This document shows, one piece after another, positions 35,501 through 47,300 of a stretch of 64,000 nucleotides of DNA. The position numbers and the translations under genes are program-made. How positions within the stretch are numbered: the first letter of the stretch is position 1; the number at the start of each line of letters is the position of its first letter. A model generated the notes under the pieces. It was given only the letters and a program-made list of their open reading frames with translations, did not search any database and was not told the origin of the DNA. Source of the stretch: Chondrosia reniformis (taxonomy: Eukaryota > Porifera > Demospongiae > Chondrillida > Chondrillidae); NCBI GenBank assembly GCA_947172415.1, contig OX359202.1, forward strand, positions 4,574,899-4,638,898, given 5' to 3'.

Positions 35501-38500
35501 ATATAGTAACACTAATTGATAGGCATATGACCGTAGCTAAACAATGATGCAATTTCTAAAGAAATTTAAAATCATAGCAAAGGTGGCTAGTTAAAGCTCA
35601 TTAGCTTGTACAGTAAACTCACATCATAATGAACTAAGAAAGCTTTGCTTTTCTGACCTCTGAATTACATGGTGTAGCATACAAAGGAGAGAGAAATATT
35701 ACCATATATGGATATTCTGAGCAAAGCACTTGTGTGGGAGATAAACCAGTGGTTTTCTGTTAGACTTCACAGAAGGGCACATCTGTGCCAGGCTAACCCC
35801 AGTAGCTGTGAAATCAAATCAGTCTTGGCGGCAGAATCAGGGGAATCAAATGTAACAGTGCAGAACACCTGGGTTTCACCACGCTGAAAGAGTGCCGAGC
35901 CATGTAGAGATTGAAACAGATCAACTGAGCAGTTAATAGGGCGAAGGTCATCCAACCCCCTGCCATCACACCTACATACATTAAAGTATTAACCACTAGA
36001 CCTGCCACACTCGCCACTAGACCTGCCACACCCATCACTAGACCTGCCACACCCACCACTAGACCTGCCACACCCACCACTAGACCTGCCACACCCACCA
36101 CTAGACCTGCCACACCTGCCACTAGACCTGCCACACCCATCACTAGACCTGCCACACCCACCACTAGACCTGCTACACCCACCACTAGACCTGCCACACC
36201 CACCACTAGACCTGCCACACCTGCCACTAGACCTGCCACACCCATCACTAGACCTGCCACACCCACCACTAGACCTACCACACCCATCACTAGACCTGCC
36301 ACACCCACCACTAGACCTGCCACACCCACCACTAGACCTACCACACCTGCCACTAGACCTGCCACACCCACCACTAGACCTACCACACCCATCACTAGAC
36401 CTGCTACACCCACCACTAGACCTGCCACACCCATCACTAGACCTGCTACACCCACCACTAGACCTGCTACACCCACCACTAGACCTGCCACACCCACCAC
36501 TAGACCTGCCACACCCACCACTAGACCTGCCACACCTGCCACTAGACCTGCCACACCCATCACTAGACCTGCCACACCCACCACTAGACCAACCACACCT
36601 GCCACTAGACCTGCCACACCCATCACTAGACTTGCACTAGACCTGCATTAGACCTGCCACACCCACCATAAGTTAATACACTTTCATACTATAATACTCA
36701 ATAGAGCCCAGGGACATGTAATTCAACAAACTTACCTGATACCTTTGTCCAGGATAAGATCTCTAAGACAATCACGACACACATCCCAGAAAGCTTGGCT
36801 CAAAAGACTACCATCGTCACTACCTGAATATCCACCCATAAAGACAGAGTGGGATTACTGTTATGGTAACATCTTCATAGATACAAGTGTACGAGCTACT
36901 GTTGTTGGCAGTATCGGCCAAACCCAATGGAATGCTTTGCCAAAACAACTTAAATTCTATATACAAATGTAACACAACAATTATCTAGTGCAGAATGCAG
37001 TATCTAACAGCCATACCACAGGAGGACAGATCGCTCACATTGTGATTGTGTATACATACACTAAGAGTACATTTGTACATTCTTCTTTAAAGAAAGTACA
37101 GATTTGTAGCCAAACACAAATAGACTGGGTGTGTATAAACATAAACATACCACAAAACCATTCACAACTAACTACTTCCTTAAGAGACAGACACAAAGCA
37201 GTGCAGTATAGAAAACATTAAGAAAAGTTCTCAAACGGGCTGTGTTGGAGTCACGAGTGGCATACGAAGAGGAATTCAGATTAGCCCAATTTATACTATT
37301 ACTATACTATATATACAATACATAATTAGTACTCTTGTATTCTGGTGTGTGTTACATTTTCCCACACTTGTTTACTTGTTTATCAAGTACAAGCGACCAA
37401 CAAACACATAAACAATATAATAGACTCAATATAATAGACTCAATATAATAGACTCAATATAATAGACTCAATATAATAGACTCAATATAATAGACTCAAT
37501 ATAATAGACTCAATATAATAGACTCAATATAATAGACTCAATATAATAGACTCAATATAATAGACTAAAGCACACATAAGGTTTATGAGCTTTATGACAA
37601 TGGAGCTTTGGATGAGGACATATGTAGTTGGACTTGCTCCACTTCTGCATATACGTACATAATATGTATGCTATACACTGTAACAATTGCTCTTTTAGTA
37701 CTAATGGAATTTAATAATGGCCTAGTAGAGAAGAAGGAGAAAACTCTTGTATCCTCTTCCAAAGCTCTCACTAGGTTTAGTTCCCCATAGGCTATTACTC
37801 TAAAGCAGATGTAGCATGTAAAAATGGTGTGTTATATTATTCATTTGCACAAGAGCTCAGCTACATATCAGATGTGTGCTAATGTATCAGTTTGGTTGGT
37901 AACCCACCTGAAATGGAGAGATTATTTAAAATTTGAAACAAACTACTATCTCTTGAAGACTTGGTATGGCTTGCATTGCTCAGTATCTGTGCAATCTCAT
38001 TGTAGCACTCCCTACAGTTGAATATAGACATACGTACATATGGATGGCACTTGGAGGTGGGAGAGGAAGGTGGGGCACTTGGAGGTGGGAGAGGAAGGTG
38101 GAGCACTTGGAGGTGGGAGAGGAAGGTGGGGCACTTGGAGGTGGGAGAGGAAGGTGGGGCACTTGGAGGTGGGAGAGGAAGGTGGGGCACTTGGAGGTGG
38201 GAGAGGAAGGTGGGGCACTTGAGGTGGGAGAGGAAGGTGGGGCACTTGGAGGTGGGAGAGGAAGGTGGGGCACTTGGAGGTGGGAGAGGAAGGTGGGGCA
38301 CTTGGAGGTGGGAGAGGAAGGTGGGGCACTTGGAGGTGGGAGAGGAAGGTGGGGCACTTGGAGGTGGGAGAGGAAGGTGGGGCACTTGGAGGTGGAGAGG
38401 AAGGTGGGGCACTTGGAGGTGGGAGAGGAAGGTGGGGCACTTGGAGGTGGGAGAGGAAGGTGGGGCACTTGAGGTGGGAGAGGAAGGTGGGGCACTTGGA

Positions 38501-41500
38501 GGTGGGAGAGGAAGGTGGGGCACTTGGAGGTGGGAGAGGAAGGTGGGGCACTTGGAGGTGGGAGAGGAAGGTGGGGCACTTGGAGGTGGGAGAGGAAGGT
38601 GGGGCACTTGGAGGTGGGAGAGGAAGGTGGGGCACTTGGAGGTGGAGAGGAAGGTGGGGCACTTGAGGTGGAGAGGAAGGTGGGGCACTTGGAGGTGGGA
38701 GAGGAAGGTGGGGCACTTGGAGGTGGGAGAGGAAGGTGGGGCACTTGGAGGTGGGAGAGGAAGGTGGGGCACTTGGAGGTGGGAGAGGAAGGTGGGGCAC
38801 TTGGAGGTGGAGAGGAAGGTGGGGCACTTGAGGTGGAGAGGAAGGTGGAGCACTTGGAGGTGGGAGAGGAAGGTGGGGCACTTGGAGGTGGGAGAGGAAG
38901 GTGGGGCACTTGGAGGTGGAGAGGAAGGTGGGGCACTTGAGGTGGAGAGGAAGGTGGGGCACTTGGAGGTGGGAGAGGAAGGTGGGGCACTTGGAGGTGG
39001 AGAGGAAGGTGGGGCACTTGAGGTGGGAGAGGAAGGTGGGGCACTTGGAGGTGGGAGAGGAAGGTGGGGCACTTGGATATTCTATGGAATACATAGAGTA
39101 CAGCAATGGACATTTAAACTCTATAGATAATGCCCTTTTGTAATCCTCTTGTTTATCAGCATATTAAATGTAATACTTAATGTTCACCTTTGGTACATAC
39201 AAATGTACACATTATGATTGCATAAAATAGGTATATGAAAGGTTAACTAACAATTTCCTGTTACACAGAAAGTATTGCACAATCAATGGCAACTTCATAT
39301 TGTACTTTGCACTGAAGTAGTTAGATCATACAAACTACATTCCCCCAGAAAGGTCACAAATCACAAATTACATATAAACTACAGTTAATCCTCCTCTCTG
39401 AGAAAGTTCATATTACTCAGTAATGCGGTTGTCCCAATAACATGTTTCCCATATTATCAATTAGGTTACCATGGTTACATGTGTCACCTACTACATTTCC
39501 TAATTCCTGGCAATTAATGGTTTGTGCAGAAATGTACCGACTTGCACAAGGCCCAATAAAAACCTTGTGCACTCATGCATTAGTGGGCACTATTTAGGTA
39601 ATACCAATTTTACGGTTCAACGGCAGATAGTACTATCCTTCTAATTAACTAGTTCCTTGCTAACGGTAATTACTTAGCTATCTCATTATATTTATAATAT
39701 TGTGTACTACATATTTATACATACGTACGTAGGTAAGTACCTAAGTCAAGGGTGGACATGAATACAGGGATAACTTTCACTTTATTGGCTGGTAGTTTAA
39801 TTATACTATATAAAATTTTCATACTTTCTTTCAGTTTAAGTAAGTATACAAGATATACAAGATATACAAGATAAGTATACAAGATATACAAGATATACAA
39901 GATAAGTATACAAGATATACAGGGATCCACTACTCTCTAAAAACATCTCTCCATCTAAATTGACTACACGTTTACTCAAATAATTATCAAGGTTATTAAA
40001 GTATTCAAAGTTTCCTTCTACTTTATATTTTGTTTCTAAGTAACATACGTACGTAAAGGCTAATTTATCAGTCGGATCTCAGTACCATTCAACTTACATT
40101 AGTAAAGAATGGACTACCTATAATATTTCAATTCCAATATAGCCACTTATTTACACATCACTATTCTTAAAGTGATCATCTCAGTTTGTTAAATTGTTAA
40201 ATCCAGTCTGAGTCAGATGTGATGATAATAATCAAAAATTCCCCTATTCTTTAGATCTCAAAGTCTCAAACACGTGTACTGTGAGTATTGGTACGCCAGT
40301 AGCTAACTTGTGTACTGCATCATAGAGGTCCTTTGTGGGATAGTAAGGATCCCAATTTCTCTTCTTCTTTCCATTCTTTACTTGAAATTCTGAGACAGCA
40401 TCCAAAAATGGTAATACTGCTGTCTGAGCCAACTCTGCAGCTTCACAGATAAGCTCCTCACTGACTACATCACCAAATCCTTCTATCATCACTACAGAGA
40501 AGGAGACACCCACGAGATCAGTATGATAATCTGAAACTCTACATCTGCATGTCTGTGTAAAATGGACTCACCAATTTTGTCATAACCAGCTGTCACAACA
40601 AGATTAAGTGCTGACTTTTTTATCTAATATTTCGAGAAAAACAAACACACATTCCCAGGAATAATCTAAACACCACTTTTCTATAGATGTCATTGACATG
40701 CATATGAAGATAATGAAACATAGGAAAGGAAAGGACCGTCTTTCAACTTCTAGAGCGTATAAAAGACGCAGTTTTGTTGTCTCTTCTTGATTGTCAGACA
40801 ACAAAACTGCGTCTTTAGATGCTTTAAAAGTCAAAAGACGATCCTTTCAAAAGATAGGTTTGACGCAATTAGAAGAAATCCTTATTCTATTATTTACAGA
40901 GAACTTTGGATAAAGATACTCCTCCATTCCGTCTTTCTCTACATTCCCACTGGGGCCATATAAGTGCATACCTGTATTGTAGTGTACTTCTTATATTTTA
41001 CAATACAGCGGATATTGCACTATACCACCATATGAAACTGCCTGCCAAGCTACTCATCATGCAGAGTGGCGTCAGGAGGCCGATTTGGGGGCCGAAACTT
41101 GCCTAAACTCTCACCTTTGCTACCATGTATGTATCTAAATATCTTATGTAATAGAAATGGCACTTCTTTGTAGATTAGTAGGGTTGGCTGTGAAATATTA
41201 ATGTGAATTATGAACATAACAAAACAGTTCTAGCTCCCCCAAATTGGACTTTCCACTCCCCTATCTGGCTAGGACTATTATTTTATTGTTTTTGCAGCAT
41301 TATTACCTCATCTTTTAGATGGAAATTGTTGAGCATCTAAAGGACTTAGTTTAGGTCAAACCTTTCAACCAAAATATACACCAAAACTACCTTTTTGGAT
41401 GCTAAAAAATGTTCCATCTAAAAGATAAGTTTGACGCAGTGAGAAGGAATCCTTATCCTATTATTCTTGTATATACTGCATGAATACAAGTATTCACTTA

Positions 41501-43296
41501 GACTACACAATATTCACCCAAACTCACCACTTTCCCAGGCGGGTTCACCACCAGCTGTCCTTCTGATAAGCACACTCGAGCAGCTCCGGCAGGAGTGTGC
41601 CAAGGAATGTCAGACATGGACAGAGTTGCTAGGGCCCCATTGATACTGGACACTTCAGGGTCACCTTTGCCATCATAAGCTAGCAATTCACAGATTATCT
41701 AACAATTAATGAAGTTTAAAGTGTGTCAAAGTAATGTACAAAAGTGGTTGTGTGTGGAGACTAAGTTGGATAACTGTAAGAAGTGCATACACATACATGT
41801 ATCTATGGTTGGCGTAATGTATCTATGGTTGGTGTAATGTATGTATGGTTGGTGTAATGTATGTATGGTTGGTGTAATGTATGTATGGTTGGTGTAATGT
41901 ATCTATGGTTGGTGTAATGTATCTATGGTTGGCATAATGTATCTATGGTTGGTGTAATGTATGTATGGTTGGTGTAATGTATCTATGGTTGGTGTAATGT
42001 ATGTATGGTCAGGCGTAATACATTCCAGTGAATATTTGCTTATCATCGTAGCCAACTCCCTCAGTTCATGTATCTATGTACGTATCCTACTTTGGGGGGT
42101 AGCAGGGGACATTTGCCTCCTCTTAAAATATTTGAAGAAACCAAATTTTATTAACAAACAAACAATGAACTAGGTTACCACCTCAAATTATATTATATCC
42201 TGCCTCCCTTTGTATAAACCCTCATACCAAAAAATACCATTACCCCCTAAATTTTTAAAATTTCCTCCCCCCCACCACCCTAGCCCCAAGTTCTGTATGC
42301 AGCCCTGCTTTGTAATATATTATAAAAGCAATCTACTCTTTGCATAAGTATTAGCATTTTAATATGCAGTAATATGTGACAAAATTTAAAACACTTAAAA
42401 GTGTGATACTTACATACATGTACCGCATGTAAGGCAATTCACACAACAAAACAGTTCCAGTCTACTCAACTTTTAGAGGATATATGGTATGAAATATATG
42501 TGCAGTTGTTTATACAAACCTGCGTGTCATGCGAGTAGCCTTTGGGGAAGAGCGGTCTAATGGAGCGATCTATACACCTGCTGGAAAGTATTTCCTTCTC
42601 TGTGCTCTGAAGCTCTCTTCTTAGAAAGTTGCTTGGAATCCTTCTGGCAGCTGCAGCCTTCTCTCTGTAGTTCACCTGGAGAGAGGTGTGCAGCAATGAA
42701 TGAGTAAAACCCTCTCATTAAATACTGTGCTTAGTAGCTTGGCTGTATGCAAAAATTAACCAATGAGAATATATAATATATTTAATTGAAATTTCAAATT
42801 GGAATTTAAAAAAACTGTAAATGTAATAAGTATAGTATAGTTTAGCAAGCTATAAGCAATTTGGCCTAATGCCCACTTTATACTAACAGGAAGTAGGAGT
42901 GTAACAATATTTCTACATCGTCTGGCCGAAATTCGGGAAATTTTCATATGTTGAAATATTCATGTGATAAATTTTCATGTCCTGCAACCGCATTTCTTGA
43001 TTGGCAAGAAAGAATGAACAAGCAAAAATTTCATGTGAGAAATTTTCATGGTTTGGGCCAACAAAAAAAAATTTTAACAATGAAAATTTGCCGAATTACG
43101 GATCACTTCTATTCAAATTACAGATGCTTGAAGACTTGTACTGGCTCACTGCTCGTACATTTAACGGAAGAAAGCCAGCTGACCCTTTTGTCATAACGTG
43201 ACTACTGACACTGGTCGTGAGCACAGCCATTCCTCCACTCTCCAGCACTACTGATCCGTCAGCCATTTTAGCAAGCTTACCAGTTGATAACGAATA
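29542..43296 (-). CDS. PNPT1: Polyribonucleotide nucleotidyltransferase 1 (mitochondrial PNPase)
   Basis: Exons read (5' to 3'): 43159-43296, 42520-42675, 41528-41698, 40572-40623, ~40290-40491, 37908-38011, 36736-36823, 35798-35971, 35179-35335, 34430-34587, 33278-33349, 32933-32999, 32278-32361, 32096-32179, 31616-31719, 31072-31124, 30764-30857, 29542-29754. Human-matching marks in order: [66 protein letters not shown] (first RNase PH core); the helical domain; [53 protein letters not shown] (second core); [18 protein letters not shown] (KH); and [14 protein letters not shown] (S1). The enzyme is a 3'-5' phosphorolytic exonuclease of mitochondria. Not resolved: the exon encoding the targeting peptide upstream of 43296, the junction after 40290, and one small exon between 35335 and 35798. 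Confidence 0.92.
29800..29895 (+). repeat. Repeat D, 5' part
   Basis: Carries AGACTCCCAGGGTCACTAG and AGTTGTCTGGCCCAATGGAG, matching the head of the 15915 copy. The CTGATGA core has decayed. It lies in the last PNPT1 intron. Confidence 0.7.
31850..32065 (-). repeat. Repeat D, near full length
   Basis: Read on the minus strand: ACCCAGGGTCACTGATAAAG, GGTGGAATTTCCAG, CCCAGTGGAGAAGAG, TCCTGTATCCTCATCCAAAG and the tail with AAAAATGGTGTGTTGG. Lies in a PNPT1 intron. Confidence 0.75.
34232..34370 (+). repeat. Repeat D, 3' part
   Basis: CAGTGGAACAGAAGAATTAG, CTCTTGTATCTTCATCCAAA and GTGTTTTAGATACTG follow the family order. It lies in a PNPT1 intron. Confidence 0.65.
35993..36665. repeat. 21-bp minisatellite, ~31 copies (PNPT1 intron)
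   Basis: Unit CCACTAGACCTGCCACACCCA with CCC/CTG/CAT variants that themselves recur in order. It begins about 20 bp upstream of the acceptor of exon 35798-35971. The unit length is a multiple of three, so a 270-residue repetitive frame is open on the minus strand; I reject it as protein. Confidence 0.95.
37423..37566. repeat. 14-bp minisatellite, ~10 copies
   Basis: Perfect copies of TATAATAGACTCAA in a PNPT1 intron. The absence of variation suggests recent expansion. Confidence 0.95.
37722..37850 (+). repeat. Repeat D, 3' part
   Basis: GCCTAGTAGAGAAGAAGGAG, CTTGTATCCTCTTCCAAAGC and AAAAATGGTGTGTTATATTA follow the family consensus. It ends about 60 bp from PNPT1 exon 37908-38011. Confidence 0.7.
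38041..39076. repeat. 28-bp minisatellite, ~37 copies (PNPT1 intron)
   Basis: Unit GGAGGTGGGAGAGGAAGG followed by TGGGGCACTT, with 27- and 25-bp deletion variants. It starts about 30 bp from the acceptor of exon 37908-38011. Plus-strand G runs and the C-rich intron RNA make unusual folding possible. Frames of 360-400 residues open in several frames on both strands and are artefacts. Confidence 0.95.
39077..40240. other. PNPT1 intron remainder
   Basis: No coding exon recognised. Short ATACAAGATATACAAGAT tandem units lie at about 39840-39920. Confidence 0.55.
40733..40905. mobile_element. Foldback element, family C
   Basis: AAAGACGCAGTTTTGTTGTC at about 40760 recurs in reverse complement at about 40797. 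Outer arms GGACCGTCTTTCAACTT and AAAGTCAAAAGACGATCC also pair. It is followed by GATAGGTTTGACGCAATTAG and AAGAAATCCTTATTCTATTA, the family's right-hand signature. Confidence 0.7.
41310..41468. mobile_element. Foldback element, family C
   Basis: ATCTTTTAGATGGAA pairs with TTCCATCTAAAAGAT. The right side continues AAGTTTGACGCAGTGAGAAG and GAATCCTTATCCTATTATTC. Confidence 0.7.
41800..42010. repeat. 20-bp minisatellite, ~11 copies
   Basis: Unit GTATCTATGGTTGGTGTAAT with a C/G variant at one position. It lies in a PNPT1 intron. Confidence 0.93.
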
Positions 43297-44359
43297 CTGA
43301 CTACATGTATATATGTAGATATTCAGAAAGGCATGTTAAATATTGATAGATGAATAAAAAATACATACATGCTGCAAATTGAATGTTTCAAGTCTGAGTT
43401 CTTCTTCAGCATAATTGTGACTGCAGGACTGAGGCTCAATAATTTTATCATGAATGTAATAACTTATCACTTCACATATATATGCAGCAATACAGTAAGC
43501 ATATACTAAAGACTGCCAGTAACCCCTGGATACCATTCAATTCCATAAAATCAATAAGTACACAATTTTTGACGAACACAATAAATACTACATGACATGT
43601 TACTGCCTCTAATATAGTATCCAGGCTTATTCAGATCAAACTAATGTATCCTCTATATACTGCAATGTATTGCACAGAGATCTCTAATGGTTGCACTAGT
43701 GCTACGTATTTACACCCTTGACCACAGACCCTCTAAAGGATATGCAAGCTTACAATTTATTTAAAGCGCATTTCAATTTGACCAATTTGATCAACTTTAC
43801 TATTATATTTTTGCTGGGTAGCATGTTTATAGGCATTTGCCTCCTATGTAACCCATTCCCTATTTGGGATAAAATAATTTCAATTCAATTTAACTTACGT
43901 GTCACCCACTTGTGTCGTAATCGTCGAATACGAAATTCCATTTTTACTATTACCACTTCTGATTGGAAATGCTGTTGGACAGAATTGACACGATGCCTTC
44001 AATATACATGAGTTAGGAAGTGAAATTCTTTGCTGGATTCTAAAATGATTTTAAATATATATAAAATAAAATTTCTATTGCATGCACAAAAGCACTGACT
44101 TGGAACCGCAAGCAGAAAAAAGTGCAGCAGCCATATTTGTAAGTCGGTTGATATCGTTAAACCACAAGTGGTTGTTCAGTATACACACACGTTTGGTTAT
44201 TTATGAAACGTGGGTCGAATTCATTATTTGCGAATTGCATACTACTCTGAAAAATTGATCTACAGCAGATGAGATTTACTAAACATTGCAAAAGTAAGTC
44301 AAGAATATAGTAACAGCATTATGAGGCCTATATATACGTATGGTATGCTATCAATTGAG
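43297..44359. other. PNPT1 5' region and eIF5 3' flank
   Basis: The exon at 43159-43296 opens at a splice acceptor, so the PNPT1 start codon must lie upstream here. A minus-strand ATG near 43940 begins a basic peptide (MEFRIRRLRHKWVTR) ending at a GTAAGT donor, which would suit a mitochondrial targeting sequence. Its phase does not match the next exon, so I leave it as a candidate only. Confidence 0.35.
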
Positions 44360-47300
44360 TTAAATGTTATCGATATCAATATCTTCGTGACCATTCTGCT
44401 CCTCGTCATCTTCCACCTTCAACTTGTGGTTCTTAGGCAGATCATTCTCGTAGACCACGTCCACATCTTCATCTCCAGAAGACTCCTCTTCGGCATTCTT
44501 CAGCCATTCCACAAAGGGAGCCACCTTCTCTCTGATCTGCTTGGCTATCTCCTTGGAAACATGCTTCTTTGTGACCTGGGTACGTACATATACAGTTATG
44601 TAAAACATGTAGTACAACACTGGATAGTCGTTGCTCTATTGTCTATTTGTTCACAGACTATTTGTTCTGTAGACCAACAAGTTATATAATTATGTATGCA
44701 GCACTGTAGAAATAGTTGCCATAGTAACACAGTATCTACTTATTATCACAAAAAGAAACTTCACATTGCGTATTCTAATACATTTCTGACTGTTACCAAA
44801 TCTGTCTGTTACATAATTCTGTCATCTCCAAGCATTTCCAGCTGGTTTACATTCAGTTTTAGGCCTATTCCAGACTTTGTGATAGAACTACAATTATGAT
44901 TCTCACCTTGCCAGCCCACTCTAAAATGGTCTCCTCCTCCAGAAGATCGGCATCATAAAATTCCTTGAGAATCAGACCAGCCCTTGGAAGCAACTCTCTG
45001 TGCTCCTTGCCGACTATGATCTCAAATGCACCTAGAAGTGCCTTCTGACCCTTCACGTTATCAACCACAAACTATAAATACGTACAACAAATTTATCAAC
45101 AAACATGAGCACCTTTCAGGGCTTATACGTATGTAAATACAATAATCAGATTCTTTCAGAAATATCACAAGGTGATCAAATATAGCAAAATTAAAATTTG
45201 AGGGGGCAATCCAGTTCAATATGAATAATCTCAAATACTATTCTCCTATATGCTACATCTACTAAAGCATACCCCCAACCCCCCAAAAGGACTCCTGCCT
45301 CCCTCTAGCTGAAATTTGTTGACCCTACTAACAGAATTACCCTTTCAAGTCATGGGAATGTACCAACAAGTTAACATACGGTAATATTCTGTAATATTCT
45401 GTAATATTCTTATTGCCAGTTACCACAAACTCCTGGACACAAGGGTTCATGATCCTTGTTAACATTAACAAATATGTTAGGCTTTTACGGTAAATCAGTT
45501 AACCTATTAAGTTTTAGAATGACCAAAGATTAATTTAATTAGAAGTTTAAATATATTTTAACAATGTTCAATTCAAAATAAGGTAAATTAAATTGAATTT
45601 CCTTTCTTGATCCTCTTCCAAGAGTACCTAATTGGCTGTTCGAGGTGAAAGTCGATGCTATGTTTGTGGTATTATATACTGATAATTGAATATGATATGT
45701 ATAGCATGGTTTTGGATAAAGACAATGCATACATATATAGACATTGGTCTACAATCATTAGTGTAAGTAATCTTTCCTCTTATCACAAATTCACATATGT
45801 GGTTAGATTACATTCCATTTCAATTTCCCTTGACTCTTAATACTATAGCATAGCCCTATTTTTATCAGTATCTGTATAAAACTGGTTGTAGATGCTGATT
45901 TCTTTGTAAGGAACAGTGCCACGTGTACCACACATGTGCACATATGTACGTACATGACAATGTTAAAAGGTGTAGTGGAAAAGGGAAGAAAAATTAGTAT
46001 TATGAAAATAGTACCCCCATCCAAAGCTCTTTAGGTGTCCCTAAATCATACATAGGTCTTGGAAACAGTCTATTCTAAGCAGTCTCCTTGGCAACCATGT
46101 CTTTAAATGAAATGTTTAAAAAAAGAAGACATGACCTTTTGATCATCCAAAACATTAAATTTATTGAATCAATTATCTAATCATACACGTACTACACAGA
46201 TGAAAAATCTTGACATTCCATAGAAAATCTCATTGAAAATTGGCACCTTGCTAAAGTTAAGTGTGTTTAGCGTAACACTTGATACTGTTTGTTTGAGGGT
46301 ATTAACAAGTTAACACATCAGATAGAGATTGACCATTTGTATAAATTTATGGGTATATCCTTACTTACATGAAGCATTACCGGCCGATACTCCTTAATTT
46401 CCTTGTGAATGTTTTTTGTGTAGAGTAGTTCTGCCATAATCATAGGTGCCGTGTCCATCACATCCAACCTTTCAGCCTCAGCCTTGAGCCTCAGCAGCTC
46501 CTTCGCAATCCCTGGAATACCCTTCTCCTGTTTGATCATCTCCACCTGCTTGTAAAAGATGTCAATCCGCTCCTTGCTGGTCTTCTCAAGGTCGTCAGAT
46601 AGAGTGAGGTTGGCAGCGTTTCCTGAGAGGTTCTCCATGCGAGCCTTGACAGCTCCTTCGCTGGTATCCACCGACCACTCATCATCGGCAGCTTTGGTTT
46701 GAATGGAGTCAGACTAAAGGATTGGTAAAGTTAATAATTGTATACATACGTACATACTAATATAAGGAGGATTGGTTTATGTACGTTGTTAATAAATGTA
46801 TACATATAGACATAAATATGTAAAGAATAAGGAACTTAATGTTACATAGGTACTTTCTGAAATCAACATTTGTGTTTCAGCTGTGGATATCAGGATTCAT
46901 ACACGTACGTACGTGTAGTATAGATATAGGATACGGTTTTGGAAAAAATCCTGAAACACAATTACTGCAATCGCACCAACAATTATGTATGTATGTATGT
47001 ATGTACACATCTACGTACGTACGTACGTAGATGATTGAAATTAAAAGATACAGCATCTCCAGAATGAAACACACAATATAAGGGATATACGTACAGTTGG
47101 CACACACTTTATTATAAAATGTGAATTTTATGAATCTATGGAAACAGACTACCTTCTATTGATTGGCTACTCTGTGGTAGGCGTCACACATACAAATATA
47201 CATAATATAAAGACCATCATCGTTCACTGGGTATGTGTAATAGGAGTGATACCAAGATTATACTGCTGTACTTTATGCAATAGGGAACAAGCTGTACATA

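Noticed and set aside
35814-36626. 270-residue glycine/valine repeat frame on the minus strand
   Set aside because: It is the 21-bp intronic minisatellite read in frame; the unit is a multiple of three and the sequence overlaps a PNPT1 exon in another frame.
37879-39130. Several 360-400-residue repetitive frames on both strands
   Set aside because: All come from the 28-bp minisatellite. Only the short PNPT1 exon 37908-38011 inside is coding.
43900-43945. First PNPT1 exon encoding MEFRIRRLRHKW
   Set aside because: Attractive as a targeting peptide, but the exon phase does not fit the next exon, so it is not called.
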